Part shown: piece after piece, positions 39,982 to 52,559 of the stretch | Layout of the letters: each line of letters begins with the position of its first letter | Numbering within the stretch: the stretch's first letter is position 1 | Assembly (NCBI RefSeq): GCF_026212465.1 | Contig: NC_080049.1 | Span: 20,816,309 to 20,880,308, forward strand | Reading direction: 5' to 3' | Length of the DNA stretch: 64,000 bases | DNA from: Amaranthus tricolor | Taxonomy: Eukaryota; Streptophyta; Magnoliopsida; Caryophyllales; Amaranthaceae | Notes under the pieces: model-generated | What the model was told of the DNA's origin: nothing | Databases searched by the model: none | Seen by the model: only the letters and a program-made list of their open reading frames with translations | Made by a program: the position numbers and the translations under genes

Positions 39982-40001
39982 CCCCACAGACGGCGCCAAA
40001 C
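39982..40001 (-). other. Primer-binding site of the Tat element
   Basis: Directly inside the 5' LTR, the minus strand reads TTTGGCGCCGTCTGTGGGG. TGGCGCCGT matches the 3' end expected for plant tRNA-Asp, a usual primer for Tat/Athila elements (family knowledge). Confidence 0.8.
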
Positions 40002-40657
40002 TGTTTCGGTTATGAAACGAGGAATTGCAGAAGACACTTACAATACTGTGAATGGAAGCGTGGTCTGGAATGGCGACTTGTGGAAGGACGCGACTTGGAT
40101 TCTTACAACACAACACGTTAGCCTTGTCCGGGGGGTGATCTCCCGGAATACCCCTCCGACGTTCAAGTTAGAACGTAAATCGGAAATTAATGAATGATTG
40201 CTGAATGAATACAAGAGGGAATGTCGAGATTGAGATTGCTAGTGTTAGTGTTTGGGTAAGCTTAGGATGTAATGTAAGCAAGGATACTAGGAAAGCTATA
40301 TTTTTCAGATGATCCTCCCTCCTTGGTGGTAGCCACTATTTATAATGTTGTGGAAGGGAAGTTGCATCTAAGAAGTGAACTATCATGGGGGTAGTGGGAG
40401 TAATGGGAGGTGGACTAGTCATGGGAAGGATGGACAGTCATTCATCTTGAAACAAGGGGAGCCATACACTGTGGGAAAGTGGGGAGTTAGGGTTTTTTAG
40501 AGGTAACTGGACCATGGGCCATTCAAGGAAAATAGTAAATCCAGAAAAAGCCCTATTGACCGAAAATCAAGGTCAACTAAAAAGGTCAAAGGGTATTTTA
40601 GTAATATAATGCTAATTATTAAATAAATTAATTAATTGAATAAACAGTACCATGACA
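40002..40657 (-). repeat. 5' LTR of the Tat element
   Basis: 656 bp, paired with 27881-28534. TATAAATAG on the minus strand at 40336-40344 is the likely TATA box that drives gag-pol. Followed by target duplication AGACC at 40658-40662. Confidence 0.97.
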
Positions 40658-41000
40658 AGACCAAAACATAATACTTCTGAAATTGAAATTGAAACTATAA
40701 AAAAAAATTTAAACCTAACTCAGCTTGTGAAGAACATGGAAGAATAAGAGTTGGATTATGAAATTAAATAAGATTATATTCGAATTGAAATTTAATACTT
40801 TGAAAATTAAAATATTAAACTATAAAAAATTTAATATCTAATTCAACTTGTGAAGAACTATCGAACAGTGAAGAAGTGGATTGTAGAATGAGTTAAAATT
40901 ATATTCGAATTGAAATTTAATAATTCTAAAACTGAAATTGAAACTATGAAAAGAACTATTATATTGTTCAACATGTGAAGAAAATATCGTACTTATTCTT
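40658..41000. repeat. Right part of the ~125-bp minisatellite
   Basis: CAGCTTGTGAAG at 40721, CAACTTGTGAAG at 40844 and CAACATGTGAAG at 40969 mark a period of about 124 bp. Each is followed by GTGGATTGT.GAAT or a variant and AAATTGAAATTGAAACTAT. The unit also occurs left of the Tat element. Confidence 0.8.
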
Positions 41001-41252
41001 CTCCCGCAAAAGGTTTTTGGATTACGTATGAAATTCAAACTTTGCATTATCCTTTTCAACTTTATTTAATGATATTGGATAATGAATTCTGAAATTGCAT
41101 TATATTTTTGTTGATTGCCTTATTAAATTGGTTTATTGATTTATTGTATTGACTTATTTTCCAAACTTATATGATTGATGTCATTGAATATAATGCCTCA
41201 ATTGATTGAATTATGGTTATGGGATTAATAATCTTAATGGAGGGTTTAGAAT
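41001..41252. other. AT-rich spacer before the old copia
   Basis: No gene. The last five bases (AGAAT, 41248-41252) are the target duplication of the copia that follows. Confidence 0.5.
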
Positions 41253-41427
41253 TCATAGAATAGGATATTTAAAAATTTGATAGAATAAAATATTTAGATT
41301 TTATTATGTTAATATTCTAAAAGATATTGTATAACATGTAACTATTCTAGTTGCTATACTCAATTAATCCTTGTATCTATATATACTCATCTAATAATAA
41401 GAAAGATTAAGCCAAAACAATCTTATA
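41253..41427 (+). repeat. 5' LTR of the old copia
   Basis: Begins TCATAGAATAGG (the right copy has TGATAGAATAGG) and ends CTTATA just before TGGTATCA. Confidence 0.82.
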
Positions 41428-41990
41428 TGGTATCATTTGTCTAGGTTAAATCTGATCCTACCTCTCTATTTTCCCACGCCTCTTCCGCCCAACTCTCTTA
41501 TTTCTCTTCTTTTTGATTTTTTTTCTTTGCAAATACATTATGTCTCTTTTGCTTCGCTAGCTTCTTAGTCATCATTAATGGCCGACTCCAAATTACATCC
41601 CGCTACACTTGTAACCAACATAACAGTGCATTCCTGTTCAACTTGACTATGAAGGCACCCTTTATAATACATGGTCCATCTTATTTCAACTCCATTGTCA
41701 AGCCTACCTTGTGATTGATCACATTATCCCATCATCATCATCATCATCATCCTTTCCTTCTAACGCCTCATGACAGCGTCTTGATAATATAGTTCGCACA
41801 TGGATCTACGTCACCATCTCACGGGGCCTCCTTCACACCATTATCAAACCACATGATTCCGCAATAGCCGCTTCGAATCATTTAGTTGACTCTTTTGAAA
41901 AAAATAAGACCTTTCAGTCCCTTCAACGCAAGGAACAATTTGTTACTACTCAACTTTCAAATTTTTTCGAAGTCAAACCTTATTGTGCCC
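41428..41990 (+). pseudogene. Gag remnant of the old copia
   Basis: Broken frames keep copia gag features: MADSKLHPA at 41578, then WIYVTISRGLLHTIIKPHDS and TTQLSNFFEVKPYC just before the break (about 41810-41985). A (TCA)7 run lies at 41731-41752. The sequence stops at 41990 where the younger copia LTR begins. Confidence 0.8.
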
Positions 41991-42247
41991 TGTTGGAAAT
42001 AAACAGAGAATTCTGTTTTGATTCTTTGACAGCTGGCTGCATCTTGTAATATGTTTGTTATGAAGTTTGTTAGTACATGTGGATAGGTTAAATTCTAGGT
42101 CATTTTCATATAAATAGAGGTCAGCTAAGTTGTTGCAGATATATAAAAAAATATATGTGAGATTTCTCTAACTTTGCTGAATAAGAGAACTTTTTGTTTC
42201 TCTCTCTGTTCCTTCCTTCTTCTTTCACTATATTTCTGTAATTTTCA
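41991..42247 (+). repeat. 5' LTR of the nested copia
   Basis: 257 bp, TGTTGGAAATAAACAGAG to TGTAATTTTCA, with a TATA-like CATATAAATAGAGG at about 42109. Followed at once by TGGTATCAGAGCC (42248-42260), the primer site matching initiator tRNA-Met. The matching 3' LTR is missing. Confidence 0.88.
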
Positions 42248-42260
42248 TGGTATCAGAGCC
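42248..42260 (+). other. Primer-binding site (tRNA-Met) of the nested copia
   Basis: TGGTATCAGAGCC follows directly after the LTR end, the classical plant copia primer site. Confidence 0.9.
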
Positions 42261-42329
42261 ACGATATATTGGCTGAGAAAAGTAGTTGATTCTTACAATT
42301 TCTTTCAATTTTCATCTTTTTGAAAGAAA

Positions 42330-43138
42330 TGGATTCTGAAATTTCCCCAAATTTTGCTCCTGATTACAATCATGAATTGTTTCTAGGTCATGGTGACAAT
42401 ACTAACCATTCTCTTTCTACCAAACATCTTAATGGATTAAATTTTGAGCAATGGGAACGCTCAGTCCAGATTTCTTTAGTGGCGAAGAACAAGATGGAAT
42501 TTGTAGATGGTTCTTGCAGAAAACCAGCAGATCCTCAAATGGCAAAGCAATGGGAAAGATGCGATAAAATGGTAATTTCTTGGCTTCTACATTCGTGTGA
42601 AGAAAACATTAGTTCCAGTGTTCTTTACTGTAATTCTGCTGCTGATATATGGAAATAGTTAAAGAATAGGTTCTCTCAATCTAATGGACCTAAAATTCTG
42701 CAAAATGATAAAGAATTAAATTCTTTTGAACAAGGAAATTTGTCAATTGCTGAGTATTTTACCAAATTGAAGAGTTTATGGGATGCATATGACAGTCTTG
42801 TGAAAATTCCCAAATGTTCTTGTGGTCTTTGTACTTGTGATGTTAATGGTTCAATTGTTGAGTTGATTAAGAATCAAAGACTGTACAAATTCTTAATGGG
42901 TTTGAATGGAGCATATAAAACTGTTAGAGGCAATATTCTTATGATTAAACCAGTACCTGATGTTAATATTGCTTACAGTATCTTGATTCAAGATGAGACC
43001 CAGAGAGATTTTTCTGTTAATTCGGCTTCTGTGAGTGAAAATAATGCTTTTGCTGTCAATAGAAACCAGTTTAATTCCAATGGAAATAGGAATTTTTTTC
43101 CCCTACATGACTGGTCATCATTCTGGAAATTACAATAA
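42330..43138 (+). pseudogene. Nested copia gag (broken)
   Basis: ATG at 42330 (MDSEISPNFAP). It contains LNGLNFEQWERSVQISL, typical of copia gag, and SIAEYFTKLKSLWDAYDSL. A TAG at 42656-42658 splits it. A frameshift between about 43090 and 43135 moves the zinc knuckle (CEHCKMQGHTIDRC, about 43230) into the next frame. The gag style is like Ale/Retrofit-type elements, but the lineage is tentative. Confidence 0.88.
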
Positions 43139-46100
43139 AGGGAGATCTGGGTCTGTTTCATATCAATCTGGTTCTGGTAATGGTTCTGCATATCACAAAA
43201 ATCAAGAAAGAAGGAGCAATTATTTCTGTGAACATTGTAAAATGCAAGGCCACACTATAGATAGATGCTTTAAACTTCATCCTGAATTGAGGAATAAGCC
43301 AAGAAGGATTGCAGTGTTTTCTGAAGGGCAACATTTAACTTCAGAAATTGATGAAAATATTAGCTCAGACACCAAGTCAGACAACAATATCACACCTGAA
43401 ATATACCAACAGTTTGTCAACATGTTGGCACAACAGTTTGCTCCAAATAAAGATCTTAATACATCTTCTTCATCAAAATCAACTCTTCTAGCAGGTAACA
43501 ATCTTTGTTTTCTGTCATCTGCTAAGAATGATCATTGGATTCTTGATAGTGGTGCAACAGATCATATTAGCCCTTCTTTGGCACATTTTTTACACTATAA
43601 ACCTGTTAATGAACAATGCTTCATAACTCAAACCAATGGTCAACAAGCTAAGGTCATGACCATAGGATCTGTCAAAATATCAGATGATGTGATTCTTGAT
43701 AATGTGCTTCATGTTCCTGATTTTCAATTTAATCTCATTTCAATCTATAAATTGACCACTCAGCTTCAAAACTTTGTTCTTTTTACACCCACAAATTGCT
43801 TGCTTATTCCTTTTCAATCTTTTTCACAGGACCATTTGATGAAGCATGCTCAGGTCCTTGGTAATGCTCAAAATGTTCTGTATCATGTTGACACTTCTCT
43901 TAAATCAAACCAATATCCTCTTTCAACTTCTCTTCTATCAACAGAATGCTTGACATCTACCAGTTTGTACTCCAGACACAATCTTACTCAATTGTGGCAC
44001 TGTAGACTCGGACATTTTCCTTTTTCGCAAATAAGACATCTTCAAATTCAATCATGTAATTTTCCTTCAGTTGATTGCATTTGTCATATAAGTCCTCAAG
44101 CTAGACAACAATATAATTCATTTCCAATTAGCAATAGCAGAGCTTGTAAACTTTTTGAATTACTTCATGTAGATTTATGGGGCCCATATGCTACTCCCAC
44201 ATACAATGGATACAAATATTTTCTTACCATTGTTGATGATTTTTCTAGAGCCACTTGAACTTATCTTTTGAGTAACAAGTCTAATGCATTCTCTATTCTA
44301 GAAAATTTGATCAAATTGCTTCAGAAACAGTTTAATACATCAGTTAAAATTGTTAGATCTGACAATGGCATGGAATTTTGTGACGACAGTGCTGTCTAAT
44401 TTTATAATAATATGGGAATTGTTCATCAAACTAGCCTTGTTGGTACTCCCCAACAAAATGGCAGAGTTGAAAGGAAACATAAGCATTTATTGGAAGTAGC
44501 TAGAGCTTTATATTTTCAATCAAAAATCCCTCTCAAATATTGGGGTGAATATTTATTACATGCTACTTTTCTTATTAACAGACTTCCTTTATCAGTTTTA
44601 CATTACAAAACCCCATATGAATTGCTTCACAACAAATTACCTGATTATGGTGCCTTGAAATGTTTTGGAAGTCTCTGTTTTGTTACCACTTCTAAAAGGG
44701 ACAGAAATAAGTTTGCTCCTAGATCTCACCCTTCTATTTTTTTTGGGTTTTTCTACCACTCAAAAAGACTACAAAATTCTTGATCTACAAACCAATAAGG
44801 TTTTTGTTACTAGAAACAGTCAATTTCATGAGAATGTTTTTCCTTTCCATCATATTTCTTCTCAAACCTCTCAATCAGTCATTCCTGCTTCTATTTCTAA
44901 TTTCACAAATTTCTTCTCTTACCCCTCTTATCCTACTCAAACCTCTTCTATCTCCTCAATTTCAGACATAAATTCTTCTACTTCTCATTCTCCTTCATCT
45001 CCAATTATTAATCATCACACAGATTTTGTTTCTAGTTTTCATACTTCTCCTACATATGCCACTGTTCTCAGAAGATAGACAATCGAAACCACCAAGTCAT
45101 TTGAAGGATTATGTTTTCCAACCTATTCCTCAATCTCTTTTATCTCAACAACCTCATTTCTGCAACCTTGTAACTTTTTCTTCCTTACCCATCTCTCAAC
45201 AACAGACAATTGCATTACAAGCTACTTATACTGAACCACAAAACTGTCATGAAGCCATTCTTGATCCTGGTTGGAAAGAAGCTATGGATAAAGAAATATC
45301 AGCTCTTCATAAGAATGAAACATGGGAATATACTGATCTTCCACAAGGTAAAAAGGCAATTGGTTCCAAATGGGTTTATAAAGCAAAACTCAATAAAGAT
45401 GGGTCTTTAGAAAGACTTAAAGCAAGGCTTGTCATTCAAGGTAATCATCAGAAATATGGGATAGATTACTTAGAGACCTTCAGTCCTGTAGTCAAGATGA
45501 CTACAATAAGAACAATTATAGCTTTAGCAGCAGCAAGGAAATGGAACATTTATCAGCTTGATGTCAACAATGCCTTTTTACATGGGAATTTACAAGAGGA
45601 TGTCTATATGAGAGTTCCGTTGGGAATACCCAATCCTCACAATAAAGTGTGTAAACTCAAGAAATCCCTTTATGGTTTAAAACAAGCTTCTAGAAAATGG
45701 TTTCAGAAGCTTGTTGCTTTCTTGAACTCCAGGGATTATCACAAATCCAAGAGTGATCCTTCTTTGTTTCTAAAGCAGTCTGCTTCAGATATTACAATCC
45801 TTGCTGTATATGTTGATGATATCTTGTTAACTGGTTCCAATTCTACTGAAATAGACAGCATTAAAAGGCATCTTGATGATGAGTTCACTATTAAGGATCT
45901 TGGTATCCTTCATTACTTTCTTGGAATGGAAGTTTCTTACGTAAGTGAAGGGATTGTTCTCACACAACATAAGTTTACCAAGGAATTATTGCAGCTACAA
46001 CATTTTTCTCACAGACCAGCTTCCACTCCATTGCAAGCTCAGCAATGAAGATCCTAATGATTTTTCAGATCCAACTCTGTACATAACATTAATAGGCAAG

Positions 46101-46480
46101 TTGAATTTTTTGACTCATACAAGACCTGATTTAGCTTTTGCAACTCAGCTTCTAAGTCAGTTCATGCAAACTCCAAAACAATCTCACTTTGATGCTTTGT
46201 TACATGTCCTTTAATATGTTAACACTACTGCTGGTCAAGGTATCCTATTGAAAGGAGAAGATACTTTAACTTTGCAGGCCTTCTCTGATTCAGATTGGGC
46301 TTCTTGCCCCTTCTCCAGAAGATATGTGACTGGTTACTTAATTCTTCTGGGAAACTCTCCAATTAGTTGGAAAAGTAAGAAACAATCAACCATCTCCAAA
46401 TCTTCTTCTGAAGCAGAGTATAGAGCTATGCAACAAGCAACATCAGAGATCACTTGGTTAGTCAACAAAATAACAAAAAA
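43139..46480 (+). pseudogene. Nested copia pol: protease, integrase, RT, RNase H (broken)
   Basis: Domains in order: protease WILDSGATDHIS (about 43535), integrase zinc finger LWHCRLGHFPFSQ and DLWGPY (about 44170), VRSDNG and [13 protein letters not shown] (about 44440), post-integrase VFVTRNSQFHENVFPF, RT with NETWEYTDLPQGKKAIGSKW (about 45310), LDVNNAFLHG and YVDDILLTGS (about 45810), RNase H with DSDWASCPFSRR and SSSEAEYRAM (about 46410). Breaks are stops at 44256 and 44397, frameshifts near 44745, 45070 and 46045, and a stop at 46213. It is cut off after EITWLVN, before the expected end and 3' LTR. Some coding blocks remain long, so it is younger than its host copia. Confidence 0.92.
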
Positions 46481-47850
46481 TATCATTGTTCATCATGTCA
46501 TTTTTTATGAAACTTTAATTTCCTTTTCGAAAACTCACACCACTCTCATAACTCTTATGACTTTCTATATCATTCTCTTCCTCCTACTCTAGTTCATACG
46601 TTATTTCAAAGCCCAAAAAAAAACCAACACAATCAACACAAAACACAACCCGTTCCTATCTCTACTCCTCAAAGCCCACAGTCTCCAAATAATCCTTTTT
46701 CTCCTATTCCTAGGCTAAATACAAAAAATACCTCTTATCGTTACTACTCCCCTATGAAGGCCCAACATAATTCTCCAAACCCATCTAATGCTCTTCCTCA
46801 CTGCTCAACTCTGTTCAAACCATCTCATTCTTCCCGTATGACTACTCATAGTCTACATGGTATTACCATGCCCAATCCTAAATACTCCTCTCTAAATTAC
46901 CATGCCATGTCTCATTCCCTGTCCCTCATTCCCAAAAATTCCATTACCGCCTTAATGACCCGAATTGCAAAAATATCATGCAAGAGGAATATGATTCTTT
47001 AATAGAAAATAAGAGTTGGGATCTTGTTCCTCGTCCTGATAATACTTATATCATTCGCTCTCTTTGGATTTTTCATCATAAGACCATTCTGATGGCTTTT
47101 TTAAGCGATATATAAAAAGCAGTTGGTAGGGGATGGTAAGTCTCAACGTGACGGTATCGGCTGTGATCAGATTTTTAATCCTGTAGTCGAACCGGCTGCC
47201 ATCAGGATTGTACTTAGTATTGCTCTCTCCAAATCCTAGTTTATTTATCAGTTAGATGTTAAAAATACATTCTTTCATGGTCACCACCATGATACTGTAT
47301 ACATGCATTAACCTATGGGTTTAAGTGACCCATCTTGTCCTGATCATGTCTGTCTGCTTCAAAAATATCTTTATGGAGTCAAGCAGACTCCTCAAGCTTG
47401 GTACCATCACTTTTTGTTGAATTTGTTGATTATGTCTGGTCTATTTATCAGTTAGATGTTAAAAATGCGTTCTTACATGTTCACTACCATTGGTTTTACT
47501 AATAGTCTGTCTGATAACTTTCTCTTCATTTACAATCATGGTTTTCATATGGATTATATGTTACTTTATGTTGATGACATTATTCTCATTCCATCTTCTG
47601 CTATTCTTCATTTGTCTTTGATTGTTAAACTTAGCTATAAGTTTGCATTGAAAGACTTGGGTACTCTCAATTATTTTCTTGGTTTTGTTATAACTCATTA
47701 TCTTAGAGACTTATTTTTTTCTCAAAAGAAGTATGCTATTGAGATCCTTGATCGTGCTAGTATGTCCTCCTGTAAACATGTTCCTACTTCGGTTGTTACT
47801 ACTACATTCTTAAGGCACACTGTAACAACTCGACTTACCGTTGACTGAGT
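46481..47850 (+). pseudogene. Integrase-end and RT remnant of the old copia
   Basis: Resumes with VIFYETLISF, a post-integrase copia block, then a Pro/Ser-rich linker and RT pieces ENKSWDLVPRPDN (about 47005), an LDVKN.FFHG box, YVDDIIL (about 47565) and LKDLGTLNYFLGF (about 47650). The YQLDVKN box occurs twice (about 47240 and 47445), a ~206-bp offset duplication. Frames shift often. The gag end, protease and integrase of this element are absent, lost with the right end of the nested copia. Confidence 0.82.
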
Positions 47851-48313
47851 AAATAGGGTCATCACGGAGTTCCTTTCCCAAGAAACTTAAATCACACTTC
47901 CAAAACATGAGCAAAAGGGGGTCACCAGCTCTTTAACGTAACTAACTCTGCTAATTCTCAAACCAAACATCTAACTAAAATACAAGGTAATCATAGAATT
48001 CACTTCGAGTCCAATATAACCAACAAAACCAAGACTAATATACATTTATCAAAATCCTAATACAAAACTATAAATTCCCACGTGCTCAGCTCAATATAAC
48101 ATCCTTGGAACTCAATTTAACTTCGCACTAAACACATTGAGATGAATATACATTTTGTTCATGAAAAAGTTAAACGTGGGGAGGTCCGTGTCCTTCATGT
48201 TTCATCCTAATATCAGATCGCAAACATTTTCTTAAAGTCTCCCACGTATTCTATTTGATGATTTTTGATCCAATCTTTTAGATCATAAACCTTCCGCTTC
48301 TATTGCAGGGGTG
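47851..48313 (+). other. Non-coding 3' part of the old copia
   Basis: No recognisable RNase H. A purine-rich GCAGGGGTG precedes the 3' LTR at 48314. The origin of the 47.85-48.3 kb sequence is unclear; it may include another insertion. Confidence 0.4.
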
Positions 48314-48498
48314 TGATAGAATAGGATATTTAAATATTTAATAGAATAAATTATTTAGATTTTGTTATATTAATATTCCTAGAATATATTGTGTAATATG
48401 TAATTAGTCTAGTCGCTATACTTTGCGAATCCTTGTATCTATATAGACTCATATAATTAATAATATGAAAGATCAAGCCAAGCCAAAACATTCTTATA
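48314..48498 (+). repeat. 3' LTR of the old copia
   Basis: 185 bp, starts TGATAGAATAGG and ends ATTCTTATA. It is followed by AGAAT (48499-48503), the target duplication. Confidence 0.82.
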
Positions 48499-48503
48499 AG
48501 AAT

Positions 48504-50225
48504 AACATACTATTTTGATGATTTAGATGATACTTTACAGTAAAATATCAATACGAAAACCACAATTATAATTTAGATCATCATTTTAAATATAGAAAAG
48601 TAAAGGGAAAACAAATCAAATTGATGAAATTAGTACACCATTTTCTTGTATTGAAAAGTATACTTATTTAATCTAGCTAGGAAGTAAACTAAGTTGTTTG
48701 ATGTTTTGCACATTAATTAGTTATATAATTTAATTGTAGTTGAAAATTGTAAATATGACTATAATATTCAACAACCTATATATTAAATCTGATATCCGGT
48801 TTAAAAACTAAATATCTAATTTTAATTATCTGGTTTTCGACTATCAAATGAATTGTCGCGATTATTGAAATTAAATGTCAGATATTTCAGATCAGAAAAT
48901 TCGAACGTATATATTTGTAGACCGCTAGTTGTGAGTGACACACTTATGATGTAAATGTTTCCATCTTTATTTTTAACAAGAAAAAGAGAAGAAGCAACCA
49001 ACAAAAAGGGGAAGAAAAGTTTGGGTAGATGCTAAAACGGTTGGGAATTTGGCAACTTGCAAATCCAAGTGGTTTGGCAAGAACGGATCAACTGCCGCAA
49101 ATGGGTCAAAAATCAAGATTATTCATGCTACTACTATTATTATATACTTTTTCCGTTTCAAATTAATTGCAACATTATAAAAATAACACTATTTATTTAT
49201 TACTCTTAATTAATAATTAATTTTTAATATATAAACATAGTCAAGTGAGACCTTGTTTGATTCGTCTCATTACAAAAATTATTAATATTAAATTTTATAA
49301 TTTTTTATTATATATAATTAGAGATATTAGGATATAAATTAGTTCATTAAAATGTATAAAAAGATAAATATTACATGTAAATTGGAATAGAAAAAATACT
49401 TATTCACTATTTATAATATGTGGAGTGTGGTTTATATGTTTAGAAAATTAGGTAAGTCAAATGCTACTAAGTCTAGTATATCATACATACATCATGTATA
49501 TGCAATGTATCCTTAATTTAACAACTAAGTTCATTCATCTATATCACAATTTACATCTAACACGTAACACTAATCCTTTCTAGTTGTACTTCTCTTTATA
49601 GTTTGGGAAAAACACATTTGTTAGGACCATAAATTAAAGAAAAAATTGTTGCGAATCATACAATTTTTTGTTAAATACCTTACAATAATATTAACTATTG
49701 ATTAATCATGACTAATATCAACTTAAAGGGACGTTTTCTTAGAAAATCTCTAACATGTTAAAAATCAAACTATAGATGATTATAAAACAAAAAAATTGGT
49801 ATATTAGTTAATAAACTAAACTTGGTATTATTCTAGGAAAATACCCCTCTAAGTTAGTATTATTCATGAATAATCAAAAGTTGGTATTATTATAGCAAAA
49901 TTAACAAAAAATTATATTATTTACGGTAATTTTTCCTAAATAAAAATTTTATTTTCTAAAAATTTCAAATATATACCAATAAATAAATATTGCTAATTTG
50001 CATATTAATGTATTTTTTTAGTAATTTAATTCATGCTTATAAAACTACATTAAATAAACCATAATATTTTTCATTATTTGAGTGTTTTTCCTCCTTTTCA
50101 AATCTTACTTTATTTTTATTTATCACTTAATTTAATCAAATTTCCTGTTTAAAGCTATTCTAATTGTCCTTACGAGTTACAAGTTTGACTCTTTTAATCA
50201 AAAACATGTAAGAATAATAACGATA
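48504..50225. other. AT-rich intergenic region with MITE relics
   Basis: No gene. About 49140-49400 has the internal block ATAGTCAAGTGAGACCTTGTTTGATTCG that is widespread in plant Stowaway-like MITEs; related blocks occur at 24560, 52060 and 57260. No clean ends were found. Confidence 0.5.
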
Positions 50226-50580
50226 TATACTTCATTTGTCTTTTTATGTTTGTTCATTATAAAATAAAGACATAATTTAATAAAATTAGAATTTTTAGAG
50301 TACCTGAGGTGTTATAATATTGAAGAAAATAAAGTATAAATCAATATTGATAGTATTATAAAAAGGTAAAAATAATTATTTTTAATTAAAAAACTCAATG
50401 GTTACATTTAATTAACAATCATAAATACATTAAAAAAATAAAAATTAATGAAGGATAAAATTGTTGTTTGTTGTTTTGTAATGATAATAATAGTGTTGAC
50501 CAAATAAATTTCAAAAATAGGAAATATATTTAAGGTGGAAAAACATTTAGACAAACATAAAAGATCAAATGTAGCATTAT
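50226..50580. mobile_element. Probable Stowaway-like MITE
   Basis: The left part TACTTCATTTGTCTTTTTAT and the reverse complement of the right part TGCTACATTTGATCTTTTAT correspond over about 30 bases. Non-coding. Confidence 0.5.
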
Positions 50581-52559
50581 AAATTAATTTTTTAATATGT
50601 CAATTAAACTGATCATGAAAAAATTTTTAATCTAGATATTCTTACAAATTAAATACTTCATCATTGTTCAAATTATTAAATGCATTAACTTAGTAATTTA
50701 TGTTTGTTTAATATTTGTAATTGTGTTTAAACTTGATATTATGAAAAATTTGAATATGAAGATGATGTTAACAACTTTATTTTAATTATATTTACACACC
50801 AACTAAAAAATAGTATTTAAAGTATTATTTTCTTAATTTTTACAAAAGTAAAAATGCCAAGGGCTTTTACTTTTTAGACTGACTAAGTAGTAATAGCTGT
50901 AAGAGACGCGTTTATATTGACTAGGAATTTGGATAGAGTCTTCTCCACTTCTTGAACATCGTCTGCTCACTCACTTTCTTATGGCCCCCCACTATATTCC
51001 TTGACTCACCTTCAGGTCTTCAGCGGTTCATCAATTAATTTGAGATTTGGATTGTAGAGGTGTTTCGATTATGGTTTTTCCTTTAACTTTTGAGATAGTT
51101 TTTGACTTTTGGTTTGTTACTTGGTCAAATATCAAAAAATATATTTGATAAATAGCTTTTGATTGCCAGCAGAAAAAATAATTTTCAACTACTCAAACAA
51201 GACGACTAAAAACACAAATAGCCAATAACCAATTGCTAAACATTTCCTGTGTTCCAATTTTTAACTTTATATCTAAATTCAAGAATTTATTGAAAATTTA
51301 AAATTTTAAAATCACACATAATATTGAATAATAAAAATCTTACCTTTGATTAATATCAAAAATTTCACATTTATAACATTTATTCATCTAAAGTACTTTT
51401 CAATCACCTTTTGCTGAATATTTATTATAATTGCACCTAAACTCCTTGTTATTATAGAACGACGTTTTTGCATTAATAAAGGGTCACAAGAACAAATATT
51501 GACAGGTGAAGTAACCGAATAATATTCTACATAAATACTTAATATAAAGGTGAATTTTTTACATATTAATTAAAAAATGAGATTTTTACTATCAATAGGA
51601 TAAAAGTTAGATTTTTAAATTTAAATTTTTTTTACTTCATTCGTTCTAACTTACTTGCAAAATCATACATTATACTAAAAAAATAAGAAAATTCTAAATG
51701 TCACAACTAAAAAGGGTTTACCAAGCTAAAGAAAAACGACATGACATTTGATTTTGACCAAAATCTCTACCATTAAAGTATCTTTCACTATCATTTATAC
51801 ATAGTTAAATTGAGTAAATTAGAAAACATAATATAATGCATAATATATTATTGACGATTTCAAAAATTATAGAGTTAATTTATACATACAAAATTGATTG
51901 TTTCTATTGCTTAATATTCTTTGCTTTTTTTTTAATAACATATGTTTGTATATGTCTATGCTAAAAAACGGTGAATTGTACAGGTTTCTACACTAGTTAG
52001 AAATATTACACTATTCATTCATCACTTTCAATATGTGATCATTTTTTAATTTATAAGTTAAAACATAGTCAAGTAGAATCTTATTTGATTCGTTTGAATG
52101 CAAAATTATTGATATCAAATTTTTATAATTTTTTATTATACATAATTAAAGATATTAAGGATAGAATTAGTGTATTGGACTGCGTGAAAAAGAAAATGTT
52201 GCAAATATTTTGAAACTGAGAAAGTATTAATTAAATTTTTACTATCTCAGGTTTCAAAGAGGATTGAATCCTATGGGTTAAGAGAACCTTATGCAAAGAT
52301 TATGATACTATTTGTAGTTGAACCTCGATGGCAATTAGGTGTTTTTTGTCCAATTTAGTTATGCTCTTTTTTATTCCACATATATCTACCACATATAGAA
52401 TTCTTTCAAAATAGGTTTTAAACCTTTACAATGACTTTCAAAAGGGATTTAAAAAATGTGCAAACACTCTATTCAACCTCCCTCTAAAGAGTTTTTGATC
52501 TTCTATTGAACTTTCATTAGATATCACAGCGGCCATGTTCCACTATTAACGATCAATAG
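50581..52559. other. AT-rich intergenic region
   Basis: No gene or RNA gene was seen. A decayed MITE probably covers about 51990-52230 (ATAGTCAAGTAGAATCTTATTTGATTCG block). Confidence 0.5.

Larger units (their letters stand above)
27881..40657 (-). mobile_element. Complete Ty3/gypsy Tat-lineage LTR retrotransposon, 12.8 kb
   Basis: LTRs at 27881-28534 and 40002-40657 start TGTTTCGG and end CATGACA on the plus strand. Flanking AGACC occurs at 27876-27880 and 40658-40662. Gag-pol runs on the minus strand, so the right LTR is the 5' LTR. The order is gag, protease, RT, RNase H, second RNase H, integrase. The second RNase H and the tRNA-Asp-type primer site place it in the Tat lineage. A 5.9-kb region between pol and the 3' LTR carries repeat arrays and an antisense spliced gene. 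LTRs differ at roughly 10-12 positions by eye, so the insertion is recent. Several stops make this copy non-autonomous. Confidence 0.97.
41253..48498 (+). mobile_element. Old Ty1/copia element with short LTRs, carrying a nested copia
   Basis: LTRs at 41253-41427 (175 bp) and 48314-48498 (185 bp) share TAGAATAGGATATTTAAA, GCTATACT and AATCCTTGTATCTATATA. AGAAT flanks both sides (41248-41252 and 48499-48503). TGGTATCA follows the left LTR, a tRNA-Met-type primer site. Inside are a gag remnant, a nested copia and an RT remnant. The LTRs are quite diverged, so the insertion is old. Confidence 0.85.
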
